A DNA stretch of 64,000 bases, taken from Bacteroidales bacterium. GTDB lineage: Bacteria > Bacteroidota > Bacteroidia > Bacteroidales > Tenuifilaceae. Below, in pieces: positions 34,605 to 43,504 of this stretch. The notes under the pieces were generated by a model that was not told the origin of the DNA, ran no database searches, and saw only the letters and a list, made by a program, of their open reading frames with translations. Location of the stretch: assembly GCA_020636845.1 (NCBI GenBank), contig JACJXD010000004.1, positions 124,001 to 188,000 of the forward strand, given 5' to 3'. Both the position numbers and the translations under genes were made by a program. How positions within the stretch are numbered: position 1 is the stretch's first letter; the number at the start of each line of letters is the position of its first letter.

Positions 34605-35252
34605 ATGAAAAAATTTGCGCTAGGAGTTTTACTAATACTATCGACAATTTCGGCTAAAAGCCAACTAAGCATAGGAGTAAAAGGAGGCTACTCCATGTCG
34701 GATATTTCCTTCTACCCTTCCGAAGACACTCGGCTTCTATTTGGATATGGCTTAGACTATGGATTGGTTCTTAAATACTACGACCTAAAATACTTGGGAT
34801 TTCAAGCCGAACTGTATTCCATAAACCGCGGATATCGACAGGCTGCAGACCTCGCCGAACTGGGGGATACTTTATATATGCGGGTTAACAACTACATCGA
34901 GTTACCCATATTTATTCAAGCCCGTTTAAATTTGAAGTTGGTTTATATCCATGTCAATGCAGGACCTTACATTGCATACATGCTTAATGCTAAAGAAGGC
35001 AATAATTCCAGTGGAGACTTCAAACTAAAAAAAATCGATTTTAATGTTCTACGCGATAAACGTCTCGATTACGGAATTATGGCAGGCGTAGGACTAAGCC
35101 GAAACTTTAAATGGGGTACCATACAAGCCGAAATGCGAATTGCTCGGGGGTATGGAGACTTTCTCGATCCTGATTATCCTGATAATCCTAAACAATCCAA
35201 AGCTATTGTGGAAAGCGTAAACGTTGCCTACTTATATACCTTTGGAAAGTAA
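34605..35252 (+). CDS. PorT-family outer-membrane beta-barrel protein
   Basis: 215 residues from the ATG at 34605 (MKKFALGVLLILSTISAKSQ signal peptide), 10 bases after the thiamine-binding gene. 'LSIGVKGGYSMSDISF' followed by alternating aromatic strands ('YGLVLKYYDLKYLGFQAELYS', 'LKLVYIHVNAGPYIAYML', 'YGIMAGVGLSRNFKWGTIQAE') and a terminal 'VNVAYLYTFGK' is the eight-strand porin/PorT-like barrel (outer membrane protein beta-barrel, OMP_b-brl_2). Likely a structural or sensing protein of the outer membrane; specific role unknown. An upstream in-frame start (34566) lies inside the previous gene and is rejected. Confidence 0.85.
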   Translation: MKKFALGVLLILSTISAKSQLSIGVKGGYSMSDISFYPSEDTRLLFGYGLDYGLVLKYYDLKYLGFQAELYSINRGYRQAADLAELGDTLYMRVNNYIELPIFIQARLNLKLVYIHVNAGPYIAYMLNAKEGNNSSGDFKLKKIDFNVLRDKRLDYGIMAGVGLSRNFKWGTIQAEMRIARGYGDFLDPDYPDNPKQSKAIVESVNVAYLYTFGK

Positions 35253-35308
35253 AACGGATTTCGAACTTTTTAAACATTATCCTAAATTTCGATGTTGTTA
35301 TAATAAAA

Positions 35309-35974
35309 ATGAAAACCTGGTCCGATTTCGAAATATCTCAACGCAGAATTGTATCGAATATTCAAATAGCACCGGGGGCTTACATTCTAAAATTTCGCAG
35401 AAATTTCAACTTTCTTGCAGGACAAGTTATCGCCCTTGGAGTTAACATTAACATTGAACCCCGATATTACAGCATTGCATCGGGCGAAAACGACGAACTA
35501 GTTTCTATCCTTTACAGCGAAAAAATAGATGGAAAGTTAACACCCATGCTCTCGCTGTTAAAATCAGGCGATACTGTAATAGTTTCTAATCCGTTTGGCA
35601 CCTTTACGCAAGTTGCCCCGAAACCTGTGTTTATTGCATCAGGGACAGGCATTGCACCATTTGCGTCGATGTGTCTATCGGGAAAGGCAAAAGGAGCAAC
35701 GGTAATTCATGGAGCGCCTTACTCCGAGTACTTTTACTTTGCCAGTTACTTCTCCGAAAACTTGGGAAAACATTACATTCAATGTTGTTCCCGTTGTATG
35801 CAAGGCTCTCAGTTTGTTGGAAGGGTAACTAAATTTGTTAAATCGTGGACAGATTTGGATACCAACCGACAGTTTTACCTTTGCGGTAGTGCCGAAATGG
35901 TTGTTGAAACCCGCGATTTGTTAATTTCCCGTAATGTTCCCTTTCAGAATATAACCGCCGAAATTTATTTTTAA
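35309..35974 (+). CDS. FAD/NAD(P)-binding oxidoreductase, ferredoxin-NADP reductase fold
   Basis: 221 residues, near the size of compact FNR proteins (Fpr about 248). The FAD motif 'RYYSIASGE' (RxYS) lies near residues 50-58, 'NPFGTF' near 93, and the NAD(P) motif 'FIASGTGIAPFASM' near 108-121. It ends in an aromatic '...ITAEIYF', as FNR C-termini that stack on flavin do (last residue Phe). 'YLCGSAEMVVETRDLL' is the C-terminal helix region. It should pass electrons between NADPH and a ferredoxin or flavodoxin; both kinds of carriers are encoded in this window. rlmN follows 9 bases later. Confidence 0.87.
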   Translation: MKTWSDFEISQRRIVSNIQIAPGAYILKFRRNFNFLAGQVIALGVNINIEPRYYSIASGENDELVSILYSEKIDGKLTPMLSLLKSGDTVIVSNPFGTFTQVAPKPVFIASGTGIAPFASMCLSGKAKGATVIHGAPYSEYFYFASYFSENLGKHYIQCCSRCMQGSQFVGRVTKFVKSWTDLDTNRQFYLCGSAEMVVETRDLLISRNVPFQNITAEIYF

Positions 35975-35983
35975 ACTCATAAC

Positions 35984-37039
35984 ATGACAAACCATTCACA
36001 AAATAAGATTCCCCTTTACGGTAAAACTCTTGAAGAGTTAATTGCCATAGCCATACAGGAAAAATTGCCCAAATTTACCGGCAAACAAATAAGCGAGTGG
36101 CTTTACCATAAGCACGTCGATACTATCGATAAAATGACCAACCTTTCGAAGGTAGCCCGGGAAACCCTCTCGGCTAAGTATGAAGTTGGTCTCTCGGAAC
36201 CCGTCAAAGTTTCAGAGTCAAACGACGGTACAAAAAAATACCTATTCGAGAACGAAAATGGGAAGTTTGTTGAGGCTGCCTACATTCCCGAATCCGACCG
36301 GGCTACGCTGTGCGTTTCTTCGCAGGTGGGATGTAAAATGGGCTGTTTGTTTTGCATGACCGGGAAACAAGGTTTTCAGGGAAATTTAACTGCCAATCAA
36401 ATACTAAACCAACTGCGAAGCATTCCCGAATTCGAAAAGGTTACCAATATTGTTTACATGGGAATGGGCGAACCGTTCGATAACCTTCAGAATGTTTTAC
36501 AAAGTACGGAGGTACTAACTTCCGACTGGGGACTTGGGTGGAGTCCTCGGCGAATAACCGTTTCATCAATCGGAATAATTCCTGCAATGAACGAATTTAT
36601 AGCCAAAAGTCAATGCCACCTAGCCATTAGCCTCCACAATCCATTCGACGACGAGCGCAAAGCCATAATGCCCATTCAGAACGTTTACCCAATTGCCGAT
36701 GTAATAAGCGAACTGCGCAAGGCAAACATCCGAGGACAACGGAGAGTTTCGTTCGAGTACATTATGTTCGATGGAATAAACGATACACCTAGACATGTTA
36801 AAGAGTTAGCCAAATTACTAAGCGGGTTACAATGCAGGGTAAATCTTATCCGATTTCACTCCATTCCCAACTCTCCGCTGCAAGGGACTCCCGATAACAA
36901 AATCATTGAATTCAGGGATGCGCTAACTGCCAAAGGAGTGTTTACCACAATCAGGGCCTCGCGCGGACAGGATATTCAAGCAGCCTGTGGCTTACTATCG
37001 ACCAAAGCATTGTTAGAAAAAAATAAAGATAACAAGTAA
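35984..37039 (+). CDS. rlmN: 23S rRNA (adenine2503-C2)-methyltransferase RlmN
   Basis: 351 residues, normal length. The radical-SAM cluster motif CxxxCxxC appears as 'CKMGCLFCMTGKQGFQGNL' near residues 117-135, followed by 'TNIVYMGMGEPFDN', 'AISLHNPFDDERKAIMPI' and the late 'RASRGQDIQAACGLL' with the second catalytic Cys (the one that forms the methyl-carrying thioether or resolves it). RlmN methylates A2503 of 23S rRNA and A37 of some tRNAs. It follows the reductase gene on the same strand; radical SAM enzymes need a flavodoxin/reductase electron supply, so this pairing may be functional. Confidence 0.96.
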   Translation: MTNHSQNKIPLYGKTLEELIAIAIQEKLPKFTGKQISEWLYHKHVDTIDKMTNLSKVARETLSAKYEVGLSEPVKVSESNDGTKKYLFENENGKFVEAAYIPESDRATLCVSSQVGCKMGCLFCMTGKQGFQGNLTANQILNQLRSIPEFEKVTNIVYMGMGEPFDNLQNVLQSTEVLTSDWGLGWSPRRITVSSIGIIPAMNEFIAKSQCHLAISLHNPFDDERKAIMPIQNVYPIADVISELRKANIRGQRRVSFEYIMFDGINDTPRHVKELAKLLSGLQCRVNLIRFHSIPNSPLQGTPDNKIIEFRDALTAKGVFTTIRASRGQDIQAACGLLSTKALLEKNKDNK

Positions 37040-37163
37040 CTACCCTTTTTCTACTAAAAAGGGAAAACGCTATTAACCTCAACATTTGCTTTTGCACGGT
37101 ATTTGGTCTAATTTTGTTAAACATTTACGACAACTCGTAGTAATTCAACTTAAATTTTGCATC

Positions 37164-38333
37164 ATGAAGCGACTATCTATTATGATTCCACTTGTAATAC
37201 TAGGGTTCTCTGGATACGGCCAGGCTCCCATATCAGTGAATAGTTTCACTTTCGACCTCTATAAAAACCTTTCGCAGGAAAAAAACAATCTTGTTTTTTC
37301 GCCAATCAGCATTACTCCTGCATTTGACATGGTTGCTCTAGGCGCAAAAGGCGAAACGCTAAATAAAATTAACAGTACGTTTCATTTTGAAAAAAACAAA
37401 CAGTTCCCAAAACAAATGGGGAACCTGCTTAAAGACTTAAAATCCAGAGGAAACGATTCGGTTAACATTACCATTACCAACAGAGTTTGGATAGAAAAAT
37501 CGTATAAAACAAGTTGTAAATTTCGCAGGGCTTTACGTTCCGATTTCCGTGCTAAAATTGGTCAAACTTCATTTGTTAGCGACCCAGAAGGTTCCCGAAA
37601 CAGTATTAATTCGACTATTGAAACCGACACAAGGGGCTTTATTAAAGACCTTCTGCCTCAAGGTAGCATTGATAATTTAACCAGGCTGGTTCTTACGAAT
37701 GCCGTTTACTTCAAGGGAAAATGGGAAATTCCTTTCGACCCAAAGAAAAGCAGTCAACGAATGTTTTATCCGAGCAATGGCAAAGAGGTAAAGCATAAAT
37801 TTATGTACTCAACCAATGATTTCGGATACTACTCGTCCGACGATTTTTCCGCACTGGAACTAAATTACTATGGCGACGAACTTTCGTTACTTATTATTTT
37901 GCCAAATAAAGGAACATCGTTACAAGATTTTAGTCAAAAACTAAATGTTGACACATACAACAACATTATCGAAAACCTTGCACCAGAAAAAATATCCGTT
38001 AACATTCCGGTTTTCAAATTGGAAACATCGCTATCGCTGAAAAAGACGCTCAGTGAAATGGGTATGGGGGTTGCATTCTCGGACGACGCCGACTTTTCCG
38101 GTATTAGTGGAAAAACTGACTTAAAAATATCCGATGCTTTTCACAAGGCCTATATCGAAGTCAGCGAGGAAGGCACCACTGCTGCTGCTGCAACGGCTGT
38201 TGTGGTTGCTGTAAAATCCGTTTTCCGCCCAACGCAAACATTTATAGCAGATCATCCTTTTGTATATATTCTCAGGGATAAAACAACCAACACCATTCTG
38301 TTCATAGGAAATTTGGAAAATCCTGAGGATTAA
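37164..38333 (+). CDS. Secreted serpin (serine protease inhibitor), predicted P1 Lys
   Basis: 389 residues from the ATG at 37164, whose product begins with a signal peptide (MKRLSIMIPLVILGFSGYGQ). An upstream in-frame start at 37086 is not used because it hides the signal. Serpin signatures are complete: 'LVFSPISITPAFDMVALGAKG', 'NAVYFKGKWEIPFDP', 'ISDAFHKAYIEVSEEGTTAAAAT' and 'FIADHPFVYILRDKTT...LFIGNL'. The hinge 'EEGTTAAAATAVVVA' has the small residues needed for loop insertion, so it is inhibitory in design. Counting from the hinge Gly as P15 puts Lys (38214-38216) at P1 and Ser at P1', predicting trypsin-like targets. Such bacterial serpins probably protect against host or competitor proteases. 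Confidence 0.92.
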   Translation: MKRLSIMIPLVILGFSGYGQAPISVNSFTFDLYKNLSQEKNNLVFSPISITPAFDMVALGAKGETLNKINSTFHFEKNKQFPKQMGNLLKDLKSRGNDSVNITITNRVWIEKSYKTSCKFRRALRSDFRAKIGQTSFVSDPEGSRNSINSTIETDTRGFIKDLLPQGSIDNLTRLVLTNAVYFKGKWEIPFDPKKSSQRMFYPSNGKEVKHKFMYSTNDFGYYSSDDFSALELNYYGDELSLLIILPNKGTSLQDFSQKLNVDTYNNIIENLAPEKISVNIPVFKLETSLSLKKTLSEMGMGVAFSDDADFSGISGKTDLKISDAFHKAYIEVSEEGTTAAAATAVVVAVKSVFRPTQTFIADHPFVYILRDKTTNTILFIGNLENPED

Positions 38334-38364
38334 TAAATACACATCGATATAAAATTCACGCGTG

Positions 38365-38395
38365 AACTCTACCTTTTATTTGAGGTAGAGTTTTT
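38365..38395 (+). terminator. Rho-independent terminator after the serpin gene
   Basis: Stem AACTCTACCT/AGGTAGAGTT (38365-38374 with 38383-38392), 8-base loop, then TTTTT. It lies 31 bases after the serpin stop and just before the convergent comF gene ends at 38409. Confidence 0.85.
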
Positions 38396-38408
38396 ACTTT
38401 TAGCAAGG

Positions 38409-39137
38409 CTAGATACTGTAAGCATATGCTAACGTGGCTACGCTTACTTTCGCATTTGTGCTCTGTAATAATGCTTGCGCACAAACTTCGAGCGTGGCAC
38501 CTGTAGTAACCACATCATCAACTAACAGTAAATGACAACCTTCGACACTTTCTGAATTTATCACACTAAAAGCACCAGACACGTTTTTCACCCTATCCGC
38601 ACGGTTCTTACGGGTTTGTGTTTGCGTAAATACATTCCGAATAAGCACATCGTTTATAACCGGAACTCCCATTGCTTTGGATAATCCGTTTGCTATTACT
38701 TCCGCCTGATTGTAACCACGAATTCGCAACTTTTTAGGATGTAACGGAACCGGAACAATTCCATCGATATTACTATACAATTCCGATTTGTAAAGTTCCT
38801 GTCCAAACACCTCGCCGAGGTATTCGCCTACCTCGGAACGTCCACGATACTTTAACAAATGTAATAACTTACGATACCGGCTTCCCCGGGCAAAGTAAAA
38901 AAACGAGCAAGCCTGCTCCAACTGTACTCTACCCCAAAAAATTTTAGCAACAGGATTATCGTCCGTAAGCCAAAATCGCGTACGTGGAATATGGTACAAA
39001 CACGCAGTACAAAGTACCTTTTCGGAACGAGCCAACCCATCATGACAAATAATACAATTGTTGGGATAGAATAAGTTTCCCAAATCCTTTAGCAGAGAGC
39101 CTGCAATGCTTAGTATTCCTATTTGCTTCGAGTCCAA
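38409..39137 (-). CDS. ComF family protein (phosphoribosyltransferase fold)
   Basis: 242 residues. The N-terminal zinc-finger-like 'CIICHDGLARSEKVLCTACL' (two CxxC pairs, about residues 24-43) is followed by 'YRGRSEVGEYLGEVFGQEL' and a phosphoribosyltransferase core with 'DGIVPVPLHPKKLRIRGYNQAEVIANGLS' and the PRPP-binding loop 'LLLVDDVVTTGATLEVC' (about 205-221). ComF proteins assist single-stranded DNA uptake in natural transformation and are also found as general conserved genes. It overlaps the preceding DUF2147 gene end by 19 bases, so the two are translated in sequence. Confidence 0.88.
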   Translation of the reverse strand: MDSKQIGILSIAGSLLKDLGNLFYPNNCIICHDGLARSEKVLCTACLYHIPRTRFWLTDDNPVAKIFWGRVQLEQACSFFYFARGSRYRKLLHLLKYRGRSEVGEYLGEVFGQELYKSELYSNIDGIVPVPLHPKKLRIRGYNQAEVIANGLSKAMGVPVINDVLIRNVFTQTQTRKNRADRVKNVSGAFSVINSESVEGCHLLLVDDVVTTGATLEVCAQALLQSTNAKVSVATLAYAYSI

Positions 39138-39556
39138 ATTACCTGTTTACCAATTAGCGAAAAGCCAATGTAGCCCTTTACATGAAGTTTGGAGTAGTCG
39201 TTATCCTCGAACCACATATAGCACTTATACGTTTTCCCTTCCTTTGGATTGTAAATAGTTCCATTTTCCCATTCACCATCTTTATAAACAAAACCATCGA
39301 GCATTCGTAATCCCATTATCGGCCTCGTTTGTAATTTTGTATCCGAATTCTTGTCGTCCAACTTTGCCTTACCATTTTTTGTTGGCTCTTTAAGCCACGA
39401 AATTTCTCCATAATATTTTCCCTTTGCGTCCTTTTTAATGGTAACCTTCGAATCGCCATACTGAGTTAACCAAACGTCAAGAACCTTATCCTGATTCTGT
39501 GCAAAAACAACCAAAGAGAAAAGCGATAACGCCAACAGTGTGAGGTACTTTTTCAT
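39119..39556 (-). CDS. DUF2147 domain-containing exported protein
   Basis: 145 residues, usual family length. 'MKKYLTLLALSLFSLVVFAQ' is a signal peptide. The mature part has 'VLDVWLTQYGDSKVTIKKDAKGKYYGEISWL', 'RPIMGLRMLDGFVYKDGEWENGTIYNPKEGKTYKCYMW' and 'LHVKGYIGFSLIGKQVIWTRSK', the order and motifs of DUF2147 (a lipocalin-like beta barrel). Function unknown; members are periplasmic and often stress-related. Its 3' end overlaps comF. Confidence 0.9.
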   Translation of the reverse strand: MKKYLTLLALSLFSLVVFAQNQDKVLDVWLTQYGDSKVTIKKDAKGKYYGEISWLKEPTKNGKAKLDDKNSDTKLQTRPIMGLRMLDGFVYKDGEWENGTIYNPKEGKTYKCYMWFEDNDYSKLHVKGYIGFSLIGKQVIWTRSK

Positions 39557-39662
39557 AGCAAATAGAGTGTTAAGTTGAATTTAAACCTAGACAAAATGTT
39601 TCGCATAAATATAAACATTTGTTTTAAATGAAAGTTTAATTCAAAGTAACTCTAAACCCCTT

Positions 39663-40460
39663 TTACAAGCTAACTACAAAACAGCCGGGAAAAGCCTTGG
39701 AATTAGCATCTTTAAAATTAGAAGCATCGTCCTTCCCTGAAAATCCAGTTATCAACAACCTATAAACTTTACCAGTACTTGTTTCCATTGTTTGTACGGC
39801 AATACTTTTTCCGTATTTGCTACTAACATCGGCTGCCAGACTCAACAAGTTATTCAAATCCCTAAAACTACCTATTTGAACTGCATAACCGCTAAAAGAA
39901 CCTGATGTTACCTTTACTTGATAAAAGTCCCCATTTGAAACCGAGGGCTGTTCCACTTGTGGCTTTTGCAGAATTTCGGGCTGTACAGGTTCCAACTTCC
40001 CCTCTTTTTTCATCGGAGGCTGAACTTTTTCCTCCACTGTATTATCATTCTTCTTTACGGTTAAAGGATCGGTCGAAGGTATATCGGCAACGGCAACACC
40101 ATTGTTATTTACCACTTCAATACGAACTTTTGCAACTCCTTTAGCCAACATACCAAGCTTTTGGGCTACCGATTGGCTTACATCTATAATTCTGTCCGGG
40201 ACAAAAGGACCGCGATCGTTTACTCTTACCACCGCCGTTTGGTTATTCTCTAGGTTGGTAATTTTAACCAGCGCTCCAAATGGTATTGATACATGTGCGC
40301 AGGTGGCTTTTTTCTGGCTAAACCTTTCGCCCGATGCAGTTACCCTTCCCTCAAATTCATCGCCATAGGACGAAGCAAATCCTTCCTGAACGAAACCAAC
40401 CTGAGCTTTTACAAAACCAACGTTTAAAACAAATATCAGTATCCATATTATTTTCTGCAT
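39663..40460 (-). CDS. rlpA: RlpA-like lytic transglycosylase with SPOR domain
   Basis: 265 residues. After a signal peptide (MQKIIWILIFVLNVGFVKAQ) comes the double-psi beta-barrel RlpA core: 'GFASSYGDEFEGRVTASGERFSQKKATCAHVSIPFG', 'VRVNDRGPFVPDRIIDVSQSVAQKLGML' (about residues 27-115; catalytic Asp in NDRGP). A Pro/Gln/Glu-rich linker (about 125-175) leads to a C-terminal SPOR domain ('DFYQVKVTSGSFSGYAVQIGSFRDLNN', 'GKVYRLLITGF'), which binds denuded septal peptidoglycan. RlpA cuts glycan strands lacking stem peptides at division. DUF2461 is 4 bases upstream on the same strand. Confidence 0.92.
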   Translation of the reverse strand: MQKIIWILIFVLNVGFVKAQVGFVQEGFASSYGDEFEGRVTASGERFSQKKATCAHVSIPFGALVKITNLENNQTAVVRVNDRGPFVPDRIIDVSQSVAQKLGMLAKGVAKVRIEVVNNNGVAVADIPSTDPLTVKKNDNTVEEKVQPPMKKEGKLEPVQPEILQKPQVEQPSVSNGDFYQVKVTSGSFSGYAVQIGSFRDLNNLLSLAADVSSKYGKSIAVQTMETSTGKVYRLLITGFSGKDDASNFKDANSKAFPGCFVVSL

Positions 40461-40464
40461 AATC

Positions 40465-41133
40465 TTACTGTTTAATTGCCCTGTTTAAAAAGTCCAATAA
40501 CGGTTTTAACGATTTATACGCCTTCAACGCATGGTTTCTCAAGTCCGGATTAAGAATATCGGTATCGGAAAGTTCCTTCCACGGAGTAATATGTTTAAGC
40601 TTCAGGAAAAAATCGACAGGTGTTTCTTTTGGAAATCCTGTAGGATTACGCTTAAGCATTTCGGAATCGGTAAACGTAAACTGGGTTGCAAAATCCTTAG
40701 CATTTACAATGCTCAAGAAATCGTCGGAGTAATCTAAAATATCTTCACGAATACGCCGCATTGCATCGGCCTGAGCCATATACACACCTCCCGATAAAAA
40801 AGAACCTCCCGGCTCAACATGAAAGTAATACGCCGCAAGCGGGCTTTTACGTCCACCCGGAGCAACATAGGCTCCAAAGTTATTTTTGTATGGTTGCTTA
40901 TTGTTCGAAAACCGAACATCCCTGAATATTCTGAAAATACAATCCTTTGGCTCTGGAAATCCAAGATCAGGGTCAAATTCGTTTATTCCTGCAATCAAAC
41001 TTTGTACAAAACTTTCGAAGTCGGCTTTTGCGTCATCGTACAACTTTTTGTTTTCCAAAAACCAATCCCGGTTGTTATTCTCCTTTAACAACTCCAAAAA
41101 GTGAAACGTTTGGGGCTTTATACCATTTTCCAT
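40465..41133 (-). CDS. DUF2461 domain-containing protein
   Basis: 222 residues, full length for DUF2461 (TIGR02453). Motifs are 'TFHFLELLKENNNRDWFLENKKLYDDAKADFESFV', 'FRIFRDVRFSNNKQPYKNNFGAYVAPGG' and 'YYFHVEPGGSFLSGGVYMAQADAMRRIR'. It is cytosolic with no signal peptide. The family is common in bacteria and fungi with no settled function. It overlaps nothing and is transcribed together with rlpA (4-base gap). Confidence 0.9.
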   Translation of the reverse strand: MENGIKPQTFHFLELLKENNNRDWFLENKKLYDDAKADFESFVQSLIAGINEFDPDLGFPEPKDCIFRIFRDVRFSNNKQPYKNNFGAYVAPGGRKSPLAAYYFHVEPGGSFLSGGVYMAQADAMRRIREDILDYSDDFLSIVNAKDFATQFTFTDSEMLKRNPTGFPKETPVDFFLKLKHITPWKELSDTDILNPDLRNHALKAYKSLKPLLDFLNRAIKQ

Positions 41134-41458
41134 TGGTTAACGAATTTTATCAAATTTAATAATTATTGAACATTTCAAAAAAACAATTTATACGACAACT
41201 ATGACGCAATCTTTATAGTATTCCACCCCAACAAGATACTTCTATATCAGTACTTGTCACAACTTACTCAAAATTTTTAAGGAAATTTGGCAAAGTAATA
41301 GCATTCTCATTTATAATAATAACATTGTATGTTGATTTACAGTGACTAACGACAACATACAGCAAATATTGACCTTTTACTAATAAATAGCTTAGCCTAA
41401 AATTATTGCGTTTGATTTTTCCCTTTTTGTATCTTTAGGCAAGCAAATAAATATCGAC
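41134..41458. other. Divergent intergenic region
   Basis: About 325 AT-rich bases between the divergent DUF2461 and 41459 genes. Apart from the promoter-like TTG/TATCTTTA listed separately I see no gene, RNA or strong hairpin. Confidence 0.5.
41406..41437 (+). promoter_or_regulatory. Candidate promoter of the 41459 gene
   Basis: TTG (41406-41408), a 21-base spacer and TATCTTTA (41430-41437) approximate the Bacteroidota -33/-7 pair, with the last base differing from TAnnTTTG. The ATG is 22 bases downstream. Confidence 0.4.
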
Positions 41459-42472
41459 ATGAAAGCTAAACTGCTAACAGCCATACTAATAATAGTCGCT
41501 CCGTTTGCCTTTTCGCAAGGGCTACAACCAACCATATCGGCAATGAAATGGGGCGCCGATTATAATCTGCATATTAAGTTAGGAAACGATTCGGCCTACG
41601 TAGTTGATGTTCGAGGCCTCTACCATACAGGAAAAAATGTTTTTATCGACACTACCGATAACTCTACCACATATTACCCCGTTACACTCGACCGTGAATT
41701 TGTGGATTATATAAAAAGTAAAAAGTTGGACTCTCCCGAGGAGCAAAAAAACGATACCGCAAAAACAATTAACCTCAAAACCCTTTGGTCTGCACTTAAC
41801 GAAAGTCTTGGTGGCGGATATATCCATTTTATTAACTGTTTGGTTTACTCCATGGAATCGCAAAGCCTAAATTTGAACGACCCCATATTTAAGCGTCCCG
41901 TTACAAAGTGGAAACCAAAGCCAATTACCCAATCGTACAAACGAACCCGTAAGTGGGAATACTATTTTCCAAACACACAGCAATTGGCCCAAAAAGAATA
42001 TAAACTACGCAAAAAAGAAAACGATTTGCGCGACCTTCAGGGTGTTCCTGCCCGTTTTATCGACCTATTTCTAAATACTTCACAAAGTAATTACGAAAAG
42101 CTAGTAAAGGAAAAGAAAAACAACATGGTTGCCCAAATCGATTTGGTACGGATACTACTGGGTGCAAAATATTTAGGAGAAGATCAAATCAGGCATATTC
42201 GCAGTAGGGTTATTTCGGCAGTAATGCGCTATAATGTAAACACGTTACCGTCTATAATAATTTTCGACGATTATAACGCTGCCGTTGCGCTAAGCCTTGA
42301 TATGAACGGCTATAAAATTGACCGTATTGTTTACTCCGATGGCGAAGTTGTTAGCGGCGATGAACTTAAAGGTCGCACCGAACTAATCGAAAATCTGATA
42401 AAAACCATTAACGAGGCCAACGAAAGGGTTTTTCGGAAAAAATTACAACTTTACTACCAAAAAAAGAGATAA
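41459..42472 (+). CDS. Exported protein of unknown function
   Basis: 337 residues. 'MKAKLLTAILIIVAPFAFSQG' is a signal peptide. I do not recognise a family. The first ~90 mature residues look like beta strands ('DYNLHIKLGNDSAYVVDVRGLY'); the middle is Lys/Arg-rich and helical ('KEYKLRKKENDLRDLQ', about residues 180-195). The end is 'LPSIIIFDDYNAAVALSLDMNGYKIDRIVYSDGE' and a basic helical tail. It is a single gene with its own promoter-like site, and the following ldh gene converges on it. Periplasmic location is likely; no function is proposed. Confidence 0.75.
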   Translation: MKAKLLTAILIIVAPFAFSQGLQPTISAMKWGADYNLHIKLGNDSAYVVDVRGLYHTGKNVFIDTTDNSTTYYPVTLDREFVDYIKSKKLDSPEEQKNDTAKTINLKTLWSALNESLGGGYIHFINCLVYSMESQSLNLNDPIFKRPVTKWKPKPITQSYKRTRKWEYYFPNTQQLAQKEYKLRKKENDLRDLQGVPARFIDLFLNTSQSNYEKLVKEKKNNMVAQIDLVRILLGAKYLGEDQIRHIRSRVISAVMRYNVNTLPSIIIFDDYNAAVALSLDMNGYKIDRIVYSDGEVVSGDELKGRTELIENLIKTINEANERVFRKKLQLYYQKKR

Positions 42473-42538
42473 CTATTACCCGCCACACACTCTACCTTTT
42501 TAAAGATGTTGAAAGGGATTAGGATAATAATTCTTAAT

Positions 42539-43504
42539 CTAACAATTCATTTGATCCAGTACTTTTCTCAGCATTGTTGCTGAATTGTTAAGTTGTTCCT
42601 GCTCCTCTTCGTTGAGTTTTAACTTCACGACATGATGAACGCCTTCCGCATTTAATACCGCAGGTAATCCTATATATAAATCTTTAACCGTATCATAAGC
42701 CCCATTGTTGTAAACAGAAATCGGGATAATTCTATTTTCATCGCTCAAGATTGCAGCGGTAAGACTTACTAAAGTCATACCAATACCATAGTAAGTCGCG
42801 CTTTTGCGTTTAATGATTTCGTACGCAGCATTCTTAACCTTATTATGAATTTCTTCCAAATCCTTAAAATCTATTTTATCGATAGTCCCAATTACTTCAA
42901 CAAGAGGCTTTGCTCCAATATACGCATTAGACCAACATACAAATTCCGAGTCGCCATGCTCGCCCATAATATATGCGTGAATATTCTTAACCGAGATGTT
43001 AATTTTTTGTGCAATCTCAAAACGAAGCCTTGCCGTATCAAGGGAGGTTCCGCTACCAATTACCTTCGACGAAGGTAACCCCGACGCCTTCCATGCTACA
43101 TAAGTTAAAATATCTACCGGATTCGAAGCAACCATAATAATTCCATGAAATCCGCTTTTCATTACCTGAGCAACAACGCTTTTCATTATTGCTGCATTTC
43201 TATTTAGCAAATCGATTCTTGTTTCTCCCTCTTTTTGGGAAACACCCGCCGTAATTACAACAATATCGGCATCTTCGCAATCGCTATATTCTCCTGCATA
43301 AATTTTCATCTTTCTTGGTGCATACGATAACCCATGATTTAAGTCCATAGCCTCCCCTTCCGCACGTTCTTTATTTACATCAATTAGCACCAGTTCCTCA
43401 ACAGTTCCCTGATTTAATAAGGAATAAGAGTAGCTCATCCCCACCATTCCCGTTCCAATAACCACAATTTTGTTTTTGGATTTTGTACCTCTCCCTGTTT
43501 CCAT
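42539..43504 (-). CDS. ldh: L-lactate dehydrogenase
   Basis: 321 residues, typical of the LDH/MDH family. NAD-binding 'KIVVIGTGMVGMSYSYSLL' near residues 11-30; 'DIVVITAGVSQKEGETRIDLLNRN' near 80-103, where the Gln of 'SQK.GETR' is the lactate-type substrate residue (malate dehydrogenases have Arg); 'VIGSGTSLDTARLRF' with the catalytic Asp/Arg pair; 'YIMGEHGDSEFVCWS' with the active-site His. It interconverts pyruvate and lactate with NADH in the cytosol, consistent with fermentation. It stands alone; the next gene upstream on this strand is over 330 bases away. Confidence 0.9.
   Translation of the reverse strand: METGRGTKSKNKIVVIGTGMVGMSYSYSLLNQGTVEELVLIDVNKERAEGEAMDLNHGLSYAPRKMKIYAGEYSDCEDADIVVITAGVSQKEGETRIDLLNRNAAIMKSVVAQVMKSGFHGIIMVASNPVDILTYVAWKASGLPSSKVIGSGTSLDTARLRFEIAQKINISVKNIHAYIMGEHGDSEFVCWSNAYIGAKPLVEVIGTIDKIDFKDLEEIHNKVKNAAYEIIKRKSATYYGIGMTLVSLTAAILSDENRIIPISVYNNGAYDTVKDLYIGLPAVLNAEGVHHVVKLKLNEEEQEQLNNSATMLRKVLDQMNC

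Noticed and set aside
37043..37063. CCCTTTTT/AAAAAGGG hairpin after rlmN as a terminator
   Set aside because: The stem is mostly A-T and is followed by AAAAC, not T residues, on the + strand; too weak to list.
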